Positions 31,676 through 42,812 of a stretch of 64,000 bases of DNA are shown one piece after another; the first letter of the stretch is position 1; each line of letters opens with the position of its first letter. Under the pieces are notes generated by a model. The model worked only from the letters and a program-made list of their open reading frames with translations. It did not search any database and had not been told where the DNA came from. The position numbers and the translations under genes are program-made. Source of the DNA: Globisporangium splendens (taxonomy: Eukaryota; Oomycota; Peronosporomycetes; Pythiales; Pythiaceae); contig VFIW01000075.1 in the NCBI GenBank assembly GCA_006386115.1, positions 62,001 to 126,000 on the forward strand, written 5' to 3'.

Positions 31676-31850
31676 TGCTCTTGCGAGCACTAGAACGACG
31701 AGAGCCAAGCTCTTTATGGTCATTCTCGAACGTGCCTTCTAGGTTCCCTAGCAAACGCTCGACAAGATGCTCGTTCTCGAGTCGGACAAACGTCTTCCAC
31801 GACTCGAACTTCGCTGTGCTGGACTGGCCTGGATCGTCGCTGCCGGACAT
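30957..31850 (-). CDS. Antisense coiled-coil ORF of element C
   Basis: 297 codons from an ATG with purine at -3 (MSGSDDPGQSS) to TAG, running against pol and overlapping its linker and chromodomain by 719 bp. The N-terminal half is Ser/Arg/Asp-rich. The C-terminal half (from about AKTIERLWKSAYRAQ) is a continuous charged heptad-like region (EALEVRNTVLEDRCESLED, KIQAELERLQKAEKARD) with no helix breakers, a strong coiled-coil look. In the sense frame the same DNA is a low-complexity linker. Element D has an antisense ORF in the same place and in the same codon register (39647-41284). No known family is recognised. Translation is not shown by the sequence alone. Confidence 0.55.
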   Translation of the reverse strand: MSGSDDPGQSSTAKFESWKTFVRLENEHLVERLLGNLEGTFENDHKELGSRRSSARKSTTSSARSCEPRREHQTEESLEVPTCLSPVDSQATVLCRSVDGSTTSLLDDESIDPHDRLSTQRSNGALPDDRSEEVGLNAKTIERLWKSAYRAQIEALEVRNTVLEDRCESLEDRLKEQESKIDLLFDGLAQRSAMESRFEQRFEKIQAELERLQKAEKARDAYHERLLRSVEEAGVSLEILRKEYHGRLLALETIKDESFDVLQRLYAEKKLHGDELQTLRELVERLQDQLDHPSRAL

Positions 31851-31887
31851 CTTGCGCCAGAGGAAGAACAACTCCTTGTAGAATCGA

Positions 31888-32326
31888 TGTCACGTGTGCC
31901 TGACCTCGCACGCCAGGCACGCGCGTAGGATCGGCATGTGCCTGACTTCGCACGTGCCTAGCGTGCGGAGCGTCGCGGCATGCGTAACGTGTGCCTGACC
32001 TCGGACTCGAGGTCAGGCTCTCATTCATATGTAACACTAATATATACAGTTATATGGAACTAGTCAGATAAAAATACAGGTGCAGGCAGGACACCTGGAT
32101 AGGAAGAAAAGTCGAATCAGTTGAAGAAAAGGATAGGCATGCATGCAGGGAGGCTTAGACGTAGCGCTAGCGAACTAAGTCCTCCATTCAATTCACTTTC
32201 CAATTTGCCATCAAGTTGCCACCTCCTCCTCCGAGTCCAAGCCATCGTCGCCGACTTTCAGCCAATCAAGTTCCGACTTTCCGACTTTCGACCAATCAGA
32301 TCTAAAGAAGACCCCAAACCGTTACA
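31888..32326 (+). repeat. Family E 5' LTR
   Basis: 439 bp, TGTCACGTGTGCC...CCGTTACA. The same LTR exists as a solo copy split by element D at 38903-46922. It is followed by TC and the PBS TGGTAGCACTTTGC. Upstream there is no polypurine tract, so it is the 5' LTR of E and not the 3' LTR of C. Confidence 0.85.
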
Positions 32327-32328
32327 TC

Positions 32329-32342
32329 TGGTAGCACTTTGC
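32329..32342 (+). other. Primer-binding site of element E (left copy)
   Basis: TGGTAGCACTTTGC, two bases after the LTR. It lies inside the TSD of the following SINE and is therefore duplicated at 32638-32651. Confidence 0.8.
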
Positions 32343-32635
32343 AACCGACCCGCATTAGGCCAGTGGTATTACATTGGTTTGGGGACCGGGAGGTCAGCGG
32401 ATCGATCCCCGCAGGGGACTGAATCTGCGCGACCGGAGGGAGCCAGACACAATAGTGTACTGGTTCACAAACCCACATTAGTATAATGAGTGGGGCCATT
32501 CTCACCCGCGTTACCACAGCTTGCTTAAAAATCCTTGAAATAGTAGGTGCCAATAAGCGTGTGCGGGTTGATACAGAGATACCTGTATCGTCGAATCTCC
32601 CGGAGGTTCGAGGGAAGTGGTAGCTTGTCTCTCTC
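32343..32635 (+). mobile_element. Second tRNA-derived SINE, inserted in the PBS of element E
   Basis: 293 bp between exact 16-bp repeats TCTGGTAGCACTTTGC (32327-32342 and 32636-32651). The head has an A-box-like TAGGCCAGTGG and a B-box-like GGATCGATCCC (about 32398-32408), consistent with a tRNA-derived pol III promoter. The tail is TC-rich (TTGTCTCTC). It differs from the SINE at 29124 in head and tail and so belongs to another family. The insertion separates LTR and gag by ~0.3 kb while keeping a PBS on both sides. Confidence 0.75.
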
Positions 32636-33044
32636 TCTGGTAGCACTTTGCGTCCGGGGGGGGGAGTGTGGCCGTTTCCAAGCGTTCAAGTCGCAGTCGT
32701 CGTCCAAGCCAGGCACCTCCGAGGTTGTTATTCGAGCCGCTTTCTGAACGGGTGTTGCTTTAGTGACATAAATCCCGGAATCATTGTCGGTGCGTTGACC
32801 CTTTGGTGTTCTGTGGCAGTAACTCCTGTAGTGTTGAGCCAGTCGTGCTTTTGTGCGTAATTCTGTGTTCTGGTCTACCTCGGTTTCTCTAATAGTGACA
32901 CGGTGTCTCGGGTTCGCCCTAACTGTCTGTGTTCTTTAGGGTGTTATTCCGTGGTGTCATCTTCAGGCGTGCCTAGGTGAAGCCCTCATTAGAGGATCAA
33001 GACTGTGATTGTGAACTCCCAGAGTTGGTAACCTCCCCAACTCG

Positions 33045-33395
33045 ATGCCCAAGAAGCCGCGCGTCAAGCAGGTCCCGATTCAAGGCAGCTTTACGTACTT
33101 AGGCGTGCCGAAACCTGCAGAAGCTGATAAAGCCCGTCAAGACCTCGTGAACTGTCTGACGAAGGCTTTCCGGATCTGTGAAGTGCTAGAGAAGCACGTG
33201 GACAAGTGTCCAGACAAGCTGAAGAAGAAACGCGCAAAGAAGGCTCTAATCCGGATCGCTCAAGGAATCATCGACGCATCCGACGGTATTGGCGAGTGTT
33301 TTCGCCGCGCGCTACGAGACCCGCCGGCATCGAGTACAGCTACTGGGAAGGCCAAGCTGCGTCCAGGTCAAGTTCCTCCGCCTAAGTTCGACTAA
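33045..33395 (+). CDS. Small basic ORF between PBS and gag of element E
   Basis: 116 codons from ATG (MPKKPRVKQVP) to TAA. It is rich in Lys/Arg, with a central KKKRAKKALIRI cluster and an amphipathic-looking middle. It occupies the same place as the ORF at 20881-21198 in element A but is so diverged that I align them only by position, size and basic ends. There is a 185-nt gap to the gag ATG. A short (AAAT)n run lies at about 33425-33447. Function unknown. Confidence 0.6.
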   Translation: MPKKPRVKQVPIQGSFTYLGVPKPAEADKARQDLVNCLTKAFRICEVLEKHVDKCPDKLKKKRAKKALIRIAQGIIDASDGIGECFRRALRDPPASSTATGKAKLRPGQVPPPKFD

Positions 33396-33579
33396 AAATA
33401 CACAATTAAAAAATAAAAGAAACAAAAAAATAAATAAATAAATAAAAGTATAGCTTCGTATTATACTGGTTTTAAGATCCCATAAGATAGAATCTCGACT
33501 CCCGTCCCTGCCTGCCAAGTCAAGTGAAACCGGTTACGTAAAATACCGAGTGTGAAGTCAAGTCAAGAAAAGTACAAAG

Positions 33580-36500
33580 ATGAACGAATCAACGAATGCC
33601 CAGTTGTTGCAGAGTATGCTGGCAGTGCTAAACCAGCAAGCAGAGATGATCAAAGAATTCCAGCAAGTAAAACGGGAGTCAGAGATAAAATTAGAGGGAT
33701 GTAAATTACCGGTGTATAGTGGAGCATTACAAGAGTCGTTTCAGTTATATAAAGAGCAAGTCGGAGACTATTTAAAGGCGAGGAACGTTGACAGACAGGA
33801 TGCTAGCCTACAGCCACGCCTTTTGGCGATGTTGGGAGGAACCCTGCGGCAAGGAGCTGCCCAGTGGTTCATTGTGAAGAAGACAGAGATTGAGACGGTT
33901 GACCAATTCTTCCTAGAACTAGGAAACGAATTTATTCCCGCCGATCTACAAGAGCGCTTGCGTGACCAGTTGGGTGAGCTATCCCAGGGTCAGAGTCGAG
34001 GCCTTGACGACTACGTCAGTCGTTTTAGGCATGTTATCACACAAGTACAAGAGATGAGTGAGCTCGACAAGATCATGTATTTTGTGCGAGGATTAGCTCC
34101 AGCGATCCGAACAGAGGTGCGCTATCGCCGATGTTCTACGTTGTCGGAAGCCATCACTCTAGCGTTGGACTATGACCGCTCGCATCGTCGCTCTGCGGAT
34201 GGAGGTCGGTCCCACTCAGAACCTAGGTACAGGCGTTTCGACAATCGCCAATACCGACTGAATGGTGCAAGTCCGATGGAAGTGGACAATGTCCGAGTCT
34301 TGGGTCGTGAAGAGTGTTTGCGTCAGCGCCTTTGCTTCAATTGCAATCGACCTGGACATCGAGCGTCAGAGTGTCGTGTGCCGCGCCAGCAGAGACAAGC
34401 GAGCACGCCGCAGACGACGCGCAATTCAAGATATCAGCGTCCGACACAGCGAGCTCGTCGATCAAGTCCGATGGTTGAGCACAACCTGGCGACAATGGAT
34501 GAAGTGGATTATCCCATTGTGTTTGACAATGCGGAGCTAAACGCAGTGGGCATTGCGCGTAAGAGCAACCTGTTCGTGGTGAACGGCCGTGTTGATGGTA
34601 ATGATGTGCGCATTTTAATTGACAGCGGCGCCTCGACCAACCTGATCCAGCGTGGGTTGGTGAAGAAAGTGCTGAATACAGCAGTGATCGAAGCGCAAGG
34701 ATTCGACGGCAGAAGGACCAAGAAACAAGTGAACGAGGTGGAAGCATCGTGCCAAGTACAAGACAAGAAGTTTGAGGCAATGCAGTTTACGGAATGGGAT
34801 CTACCCAACAGCCACGATGTCATCTTCGGTCAGCCATGGTTCGTCAAGCACAACCCGATCATTGATTGGAGAAAGCAGACGTTTGCATTGCCGGAAGACA
34901 CCTCTGTGCACGAGCGCAGCGGTAGTGAAATCTGCTCCAAGATCAAGAATGCAGAGTATGAAGAGTTGTTCGTCGTAAAGGTGTCCGCAGTTAACGACAT
35001 TTCTCCAGTCGTCCCGCCAGAGTTGAGACCTGTCATTGATCGGTTCGCGGACTGTTTCCCAGAGTTACTTCCGGATGGCTTACCGCCAGAGCGTGCTGTG
35101 AACTTTGAGCTCCAGCCGAAGCCAGACGCAGTGCCAAGCTCGCGTCCGCCGTTTCGTCTATCCAAGACAGAGCAAGACGCGTTGGAAGAGTTCGTTCGCG
35201 ACAATGTGAAGAAGGGATGGATTGAAGTATCGAACTCCCCATGGATCTCCAATATCTTCGGTGTTCCGAAAAAGGATCCCGTGACGGGTATGGCTGTGAA
35301 GTGCGCTGAATGGCTGCGCAGTGGCAACACAAAGGTGCCGATACGTTGGGTCATCGACTATCGGTATGTCAACAGCCAGACGAAGATCCCCAAGATTCCT
35401 CTACCACACATAGAGGAACTCTTTGATCAGATGCTCGGTGCGACGGTATTCACGGTGATCGACCTCGCGCAAGGTTACCATCAGATGCGCGTGAAGCCTG
35501 ACAGTCGTCCTTACACGGCTTTTAGGTCGCAAAAGGAAACGTACCAATGGTGTGTCGCTCCGATGGGATTAGCGGGTATGCCGGGAGTATGGTCTCGTCT
35601 TATGCGAGTACTCTTTGGTAAATTCAAGTTTGTTGTCGTGTATCTCGACGACATCTGTATCTTCTCCCGCTCGATGAAAGATCATGCGCAACATCTGGCG
35701 ATGGTCTGTGAAGTCCTCCGTCATGAGAAGTTGTACGCTCGCCTGTCCAAGTGCGAGTTCGGCAAGTCCAGTGTCCATTTCCTCGGTCACACAGTCACGG
35801 CTGAAGGGATCCAAGTCGACGCAAAGAAGACAACCGCGATCGAGAAGTATCCTACTCCGACGACGCAGAAGACATTGTTGAGTTTTCTCGGTCTCGCCGG
35901 ATACTATCGTCGGTTTATTTGCGACTTTGCGCGGATTGCGTTGCCGCTGCATAGGCTGATCAAGAAGGATGCAAAGTGGACATGGTCATCCGAACATGAT
36001 CACGCTTTTCGTCCCTTGAAGTTGGCACTGCAACAGGCTCCGACGTTGCGTTTACCTGACTTTGACCGTCGGTTCACGGTAACAACGGATGCCTCGGGCT
36101 ACTGCATGGGCGGTGTCTTGTCTCAAAAGATCGACGGGTTTGACGCTCCCATTGCCTTCTATTCAAAGAAGTTTGGGCAGTATGAGGAAAAGTGGCCTGC
36201 TCATGAGAAAGAGCTGCTCGCAATCAAGTTTGCGTTGTCAAAGTGGCGACGCTACCTTCATGGTCGTCAGTTCGATGTGTTTACGGACAATTCGGCTTGT
36301 CGGTGGATGCTACATCATCCGAAGGTGACTCCCAAGCTTGCGCGGATGCTGACGTTCTTCTCCCAGTTTGGTTTTGTCCTGCACCACGTGAAAGGCAGTA
36401 CCAATGTGGTGGCTGATGCCTTGTCTCGACCAGGACCGGAAGAAGTCAAGCAATCCGATGAGTTGCCCGTAGTTTCGACTCCCGAAGTGCACGCTTGCGA

Positions 36501-38235
36501 TGATGCGTGTCACGCTCGGTCGCAGTCTATTTCTCGTCATGTGGTGTCCGCGGCATTTCTACGTCACTTGCCAGATTCGGATTGCTCCGTCTTTCTCTCC
36601 GCTGTGGACTTTCGGGGGGAGAGACGCGCCGTGGCAGTGCGGCAAGAGCAAGTCCACACTGTCGACACGCAGTGGGCAAGTGTTCACTTGTCCAAAGCGA
36701 CGAAGAAAGCCTTTCAAGCTAGCTATTCCCGCGACCCAAGTTTTGCCGAAGTGTGGCAGAGTCGCGAAGGGAACGAGAAGTTCGAGAAGCGCAACGGTCT
36801 TTTGCTCTTGCGAACGAAGCACCCGGTGTTGCGATTGTGTGTACCAAACTCGAGCAAGTTGGTCACAGATATTATTCAAGAGTTTCACGGTGCTCCTGTG
36901 GCTGCTCATCCAGGAGTTCGTCGAACATAGCTAAAGGCGGCTCAATGGTATTACTGGCCCGCCTTGGAAAAAGACATTCACGAGTGTGTTGGCAGTTGCC
37001 AGACTTGTGCACGATGGAAGTCGAACAATCGGAAGAAGATCGGCTTGATGATGCCAATTCCGACGCCCCAAGAATGCTGGGATGTTGTGTCGATGGATTC
37101 CATCACTGGACTTTCAGTGTCCGAAGGTTTTGATGCAATCTTTGTCACGGTGGACAAGTTGTCGAAGCGTCCGAAGTACCATCCAACACACTCGACAGCA
37201 GATGACGAAGGTACCGCCAAGGTATTCTTCGAGGCAGTGGTTCGTCACCACGGTTTGCCGAAGGTCATCATCAGTGACCGCGATCCCAAGTTCACGTCGG
37301 ACTTTTGGAAATCGCACATGTCAATTATGGGTGTAAAACTGTCAATGACGACTGCTCACCGAGCTCAAGCCGATGGACAAACGGAACGGCAAAACCTTGT
37401 CCTTGAAGATGCTTTACGCTGCATGGTTTCATACCATGGCGACGATTGGGCAACTCACCTTGGAACAGTCGAGTATGCTCATGCAACTTTAGTGAACGCA
37501 TCCACAAAGATGTCTCCATTTGAAATCGACACGGGTCGCAAGGTGAGCAACATTATTGCTCAACATCAAGCCAATATTGAAGTGCCCCTTGCTGAGTTCG
37601 CCAAGAAATTTGCGCAAGACCGTCAGAAATTGGTCGAGTTAGCTCGCCAAAACCTAATGGATGCTCAGGAACGTCAGAAACAATACTACGATCATAAGAG
37701 ACGAGAGGTCACCTTCAAGGTCGATGACTTAGTGATGTTGGACACAAAGAACGTTCCATTGAAGCACGTGACGAAAGGAGTCAACATGAAGCAAGCCAAA
37801 TTGTCAGCCAAGAAGATCGGACCGTTTGAGATCCAGGAAATGATCAATGATAACGTAGCCAAGTTAGCATTACCACGGTATCTCAAGTGCCTTCACCCCA
37901 GTTTCAATATCGAGCTGTTAAGCCATTTCGTACCAAAGCCCTCGAAATTTGGCAATCGTCCAATTCCAAAAGCCACGCCGGTGATACTTGAAGACGTAAC
38001 TGGTGAAGAGTTCCACATTGTGGAAAGTTTGCTGAAGAAAAGAATGTTCAACCGAAAGCAGGAGTGGCTCGTCCAATGGCATGGCCTTCCCGCGCATGAG
38101 AGCACTTGGGAACGCGAAAGAGATATCAAGCACGTTTCGCATTGGCAGGATCTTTTGCAAAACTTCAAACATCGCCAACACGAAGTCAACTCCGGAGAAT
38201 GTGAGGATCGGGCGGCACCGACCGATCCGACGTAA
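33580..38235 (+). pseudogene. Element E/A recombinant gag-pol with one TAG
   Basis: One frame from ATG 33580 to the stop near 38235, broken only by TAG at 36928-36930, where element A has Gln (CAG>TAG). Order: gag; zinc knuckle (CFNCNRPGHRASEC, about 34335); protease (LIDSGASTNLI, about 34615); RT with YLDD (about 35640); RNase H (TVTTDASGY, DNSACRW); integrase; chromodomain. Up to about 37300 it is a distinct family (E). From about KSHMSIMGVKLSMTT onward it becomes almost identical to element A, keeping the frame. This looks like homologous recombination within the integrase. The position where A and B have TGA is TGG (Trp) here, which identifies the ancestral codon. Confidence 0.88.
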
Positions 38236-38581
38236 GCAAACGACGTCAACAGGATCAGTCGGCACGCCAACGTAAACCCATGTGATCAACGCAATCACAC
38301 GCATTCAGACCCAACTGTATAGGATTTTGTATGTGCATATTCAGATACATAGTACCAAACGTAGGACACTGTCCAGTCATGCATATGAGTGGTTGAGAGC
38401 GTAGGAGACAAACGAATGGAGAAGAAAAAGGAAAGCTCTAACACAACGATCAATAAAGCTCACTTCACGTTTTACCAAACAACAACGACAACGCTTCCAA
38501 GACACAGCTAACCGACTAGCCGACTACGCCCGCCGACAAGACTCGGATTAACCGAAAACAGTCAGTAGGGCCGACCCTACA
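38200..38581 (+). repeat. 3' family-A LTR of the composite
   Basis: 382 bp, TGTGAGGATCGGG...GACCCTACA. The purine tract in front (CTCCGGAGAA) is a degraded form of the CTCCGGGGGGA in element A. The right flank ATATA matches the left flank of the 5' LTR. Confidence 0.9.
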
Positions 38582-38902
38582 ATATACTTTGGATAACGTC
38601 TCTCCAATGCCAGCCATAATGGCTTTGGAGCGAGCAATTAGTATGTGCGCACTACATTTCGGCTCATGCTCTTCAGTACCTACATACCCCACATATAAGC
38701 AAGGCGTGAAGGTCTGAATTGATCAATGGCAAGTGGAATCACACTTGACACAGAGACTTGAAGCGCCATTGCTATATCTGCGCTTTGCGACAGCGTACAT
38801 CTTTTAGTGAAACAGAATCAAACCAAACGCTATACAATACGCATGTTGATTCGTTTGGCGTGGTCACATCACCTATGCACAAATCATAGCTGTAATCGAC
38901 AA
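38582..38902. other. Host DNA between two retroelement insertions
   Basis: No gene apart from the last codons of the elicitin-like pseudogene on the minus strand (stop TAG at 38873-38875). The left edge is the ATATA TSD of the composite and the right edge (GACAA) is the TSD of the solo LTR. Confidence 0.5.
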
Positions 38903-39076
38903 TGTCACGTGTGCCTGACCTAGCACGCCAGGCACGCGCGTAGGATCGGCATGTGCCTGACTTCGCACGTGCCTAGCGTGCGGAGCGTCGCGGCATGCGT
39001 AACGTGTGCCTGACCTCGGACTCGAGGTCAGGCTCTCATTCATATGTAACACTAATATATACAGTTATATGGAACT

Positions 39077-39463
39077 TGCAACGGGACTCGCTACACGACG
39101 TACACGTGCGTTGAGGAAGCGCAGGTGAAAGGAAGGGAGCTTTGCGCGTTACCGTGCAAATTGAGAAGTGCATTAAAACGTTAAAGTTCTAACATGCAAT
39201 CGTAGTGACTGAAACCTACGGTGTCTCTCATTGGTAGATAATCGGATGTCCAGTCCGACTCTCATCCAATGGGATTAAATCTTAACGGCTTAGTCTTATT
39301 GGCTAATATGCAAATGGCTACGTACAGTGTTCATGAGTGACACATATTAATGTGTCTCCAACTGTACTACGTGGGTGGGTTCGGAAGAGGTGGTAAAACC
39401 CATGTGGGAGAAAACCCACACTCTCCTGACCCGGGAACCCATGTAATGGGTGGCCCCATTACA
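39077..39463 (-). repeat. 3' LTR of element D
   Basis: 387 bp, plus-strand TGCAACGGG...CCATTACA, next to the polypurine tract. Confidence 0.9.
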
Positions 39464-39646
39464 TCATCCCCCCGTAAAGCGATTGGTCACGTAGAAACGC
39501 GCGCGACCAATCCATCTTGTGTTCTTCTGTGTTCTTTGGTGTTCTTCCTTGTTCGGAGGAACTGGTCACAGAAGGCAGAGCACTGAGTCTTGCGGGCTCA
39601 GTTCTCAGTGTGCGCCGTGCCCAACAGAGAGCTTTCCAGACGCCGC

Positions 39647-41284
39647 ATGCTGTGCGAGGTGAACATCGTACAAATGTCTTCGATCGATAGTGATGCTGTT
39701 GACTACGAGTCGAGTAGCGAAGAGGTGACTCCTTGCAACACTCCAATGAGTAGCACCACGACGAATGTCGTGCGTGACGATCGGGAGGAAGAAGCCGAGT
39801 CTTCTTCCGTTGACCGTTCGAATCTCAAACGAAACGAAGCGAAACGTTCGTCGTCCGCGGCCCTCTTGAATGAGCCTACGCGGAAGAAGCGTCGTGAGGG
39901 TGGATCTCCTCACGGAGAAACGAGCGGATCCACCGTGGCGGTTGCCATTTCCGACGTCGGAGCGTCGGAAAGCGCGGCATCTGCCAACACGATGGAAAAT
40001 CTCGGTCGGGAAGGATTAGCGTCAGCTGATCCCGACCTGGTGAATGTAGCGAGAAATATCCTTCTCTCGCTGGACGCGTCCAATTGTGAACTGGAAGCTG
40101 TCGATCCACTCGAGGACTTGCTCTTCGATGTGGAATCCGAATCTAATGCGCAGGTTACTGTGTCATCGGGAAATAGCGAGTTGCCACGCCATCTTGCCTT
40201 TCCGGCGGAGGAGAAGGATCCGGTGACGGGTCCTTCTGAAGGGATGGATTTCGTCCCTTCTAGCTGTAGTCACTTATGGGCGCCCAAACCCAATTGGGTT
40301 CGTGCACATCGTGGCACCCAGCGTGCGGGCACTCACGCGCTGTACGATGTTAGTACCATCAAGGATGATGACTTCGTCCTTCGACAGAACTTCCATCCCA
40401 AGGCGCGCGAGGAGTTTTACATCGACCTTTTCCATTCGATGCGGTACTTCGATGGTTGATCGAAGTCAAAGAAGTCTCACAGCGCTGAGAAACAAGCGCT
40501 GTTCCTTTCGCAAGCGTGGGGTGCCTTCGTTGTGAATTTCAACGAAGACGCTGCGAAGTGTATCTCTCGATTGCGAGATGATCGGGATAAGTTCCTCCGG
40601 CACAATGCCGTTGGAAAGTTGTTGGCGATCCACGAGGAATGCGTGAATCTTGGGGTTCCGTGTGGAGTCAAGACCACACCGAGGGGTTGCCGCATCTGCA
40701 CCAGCGATGATCCTCAGTTGACTGAGGAGCACCTTCGTGGTTACAACGGCGTGATGCTTCCTCGCGGATTGCAAGCTCGAATCCGCGAGTTGTGGAAGCG
40801 AGAGTCGATTAGCGTCGACTCTCGTACTGCTGCACCAAGCCAGGAACATCGGCTTGGAGCATCGCGGCCGGTTCCCAGGTATCTCGATCTGGCGGGTAAC
40901 CAAGCCAACGAACGCGGTAAACGCGCTCCTTCTTCCCTCGCGACGATCGATCGCGATGAGCAAGTATCTTCTCCACGATCCAGCGTTGGTTCCCCTCGGA
41001 GTCTCGCAACGGAGGAGCTGGAGGAGGAAAGATCTGCTCGTGACTCCGAGGCGCATCCTCAGAGTGATCAGCGTCTTCTTGATCGACTGAAGTACGCTGA
41101 GCGGGAGAACGAGGTTCTCCGACTTCGGGCCGAGCTAAGCGAGATGATCGCGAAGCACGAGCGGCTCGAGGGACGACTTTCGAGGCTCGAGGCTGATCAC
41201 AAGCTTGTGCTTGGGATCCTTCGCGACCACGGTCTCCTGAAGAGGAAGAGACCAACGAGTCATCGTGGCGATGATACGCTTTGA
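39647..41284 (+). pseudogene. Antisense ORF of element D, one in-frame TGA
   Basis: Plus-strand frame of 546 codons against the element. It starts at ATG 39647 (a second ATG is at 39674) and ends at TGA 41282-41284, interrupted only by TGA 40457-40459. The first ~1.16 kb lies beyond the pol stop, where no sense frame competes for it; the last 476 bp overlap the chromodomain and linker of pol. The N-terminal part is acidic and Ser-rich with a basic NLS-like stretch (PTRKKRREGG). The middle has a compact Cys-containing region (GVPCGVK...CRICTSDD). The C-terminus is a heptad-rich coiled coil (YAERENEVLRLRAELSEMIAKHERL). The register matches the antisense ORF of element C. I recognise no family; the function is unknown. 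Confidence 0.6.
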
Positions 41285-42755
41285 GACGCCCAACGTAGAA
41301 CGTCGGGTGTAGACGCATGGTCGGAGGAAGCTCCAACGTGTATGCGTCCCCAATCCTTTCAAGGACCTTGAAAGGGCCAATGTATCTTGGTAGCAACTTG
41401 TTGCTGTCACTGCTCACCACTCTGTTAGGTAGGTTAGCAGTCGATAATAAAACAAACGAATTTCGTTGAAACTCGTTCGTGTTTTTGCGGCCACACTTGT
41501 CCGCTTGTTCTTTCTGACCATCCACTGCGTCGGCGATTGAATCGCGGACGAAGCGGATGACAGCTTGCCGCTGCAACACTGTTGTAGCGATGTCTTTGTC
41601 GACGATCGCCGCATGAGCAGTTGCCTTCCCATGGTGGTGCGAGATCTCCGCGCTCTTCGCTTGTTCCGAAGCAGCTGCTTCGCGGACTCCTCCCCCACTC
41701 AAGGGAGATGTCACCGACGGAGGGGACATCCCACCGAGGATGGACGAAGCACGTGGGTGCCTGAGGGCATTCACGCAGAACGGCGTGTGCCCGATTGAGA
41801 CATGCACAGAGTTGTTGATTGCAAACTCTGCGAGAGGGAGACATTCATTCCAGTGAGTGAATGAATGCGCATAGCTGCGCAGAATATCCTCGAGCGTGCG
41901 ATTCACACGCTCGGTCTGGCCATCTGTCTGCGGATGATCAGCTGTCGACATCTTGAGCTGAGTGCCCAAGAGTCGGAACAACTCTTGCCAGAAGGCAGCT
42001 GTGAATCGTGGATCTCGGTCCGACACGATTTCAGTGGGCATTCCGTGTAACCTAAACACAGAATCGAGGAATATCTGCGCCGTCTGCTTTGCGGTGACGC
42101 TAGCAGGGACAGCACTGAGATGGACCATCTTACTGAAGCGATCCACGATGACGAGGATGCCAGTCTTCTTGCTGGAGTCAGCAGGAAGACCGAAGATGAA
42201 ATCCATCGAGACTGACTTCCAACAGTCCGTCGGGACTGGCAGAGATCGCAGCGGTGCGTTGGTCACCGGTGCTGGCTTGACGCGCTGGCAAACCTCGCAT
42301 GCGCATACGTATTTGCGGACCCACTTGTATTGGTGGGACCAATAGAAGTCGCGGGAAAGCGCGAGATACGTTTTCTCGCGTCCTGGATGGCCGCGGAAAG
42401 GCGCATCGTGGTACTCGAAGAGCACACGATTGCGAAGGTCACTATCGTTTGGAACGACAGCGCGTGGCTCGTCGCTGTCATCTACACGGTAGTAGAGAAC
42501 ATCGTTGCGCATCTCGTAACGATGTAGACGAGCGCGTTGAGCCGGATCCAACGCCTTGAGCGACTTATCAGACGGATCTGACAAGTGGGCAACAAGTCGA
42601 CTGATGTCGCTGTCTGTCGCATACGCTCTTTTGACATCGTCGAGGAGCGACGATGTCGGCGTGCTTTCCCGTGTGATTGCCATCACACGGTCTTCCTTTG
42701 AGTCGTTTGCTTTCGACTCAAAGTCTGGGCGACGTGATAATGCATCCGCGATCAC
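40809..42755 (-). pseudogene. Element D RNase H end, integrase and chromodomain
   Basis: Open frame of 648 codons beginning at the RNase H end (IADALSRRPDF). The integrase zinc region (YEYHDAPFRGH...CEVCQRVK) follows, then a catalytic core with SMDFIFGLP, VSDRDPRFTAAFW and DGQTERVNR, an SH3-like fold (LLPRYIGPFKVLE) and a chromodomain (QRWIVEKILAHRD...YRVRWLGYPPDRDTWEP). The part is intact, but it is separated from the RT by stops and frameshifts upstream, including TAG 42813-42815 in place of Trp after QRMAR. Confidence 0.88.
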
Positions 42756-42812
42756 GTTGAACCGACCGGGTTTGTACTCGACGTCAAACTCGTATTCCGC
42801 AAAGAAAGAAAG

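Larger units (their letters stand above)
23723..38581 (+). mobile_element. 14.9-kb composite Ty3/gypsy structure (A / C / E / A)
   Basis: The outer LTRs are both family A (23723-24103 and 38200-38581) and are flanked by the same 5-mer, ATATA (23718-23722 and 38582-38586), so they mark one insertion. Inside, the sequence changes family three times. Family A from the 5' LTR to 28036 (RNase H done, integrase missing); family C from 28037 (mid-RT) to about 31887; a family E 5' LTR, PBS, gag and pol from 31888; and family A integrase again from about 37300 to the 3' LTR. The A integrase piece lost between 28036 and 37300 would be explained by nested insertion followed by recombination between homologous E and A integrase sequences. 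Confidence 0.8.

Noticed and set aside
31888..32326. This LTR as the 3' LTR of element C
   Set aside because: No polypurine tract precedes it, while a PBS directly follows, so it is the 5' LTR of element E.
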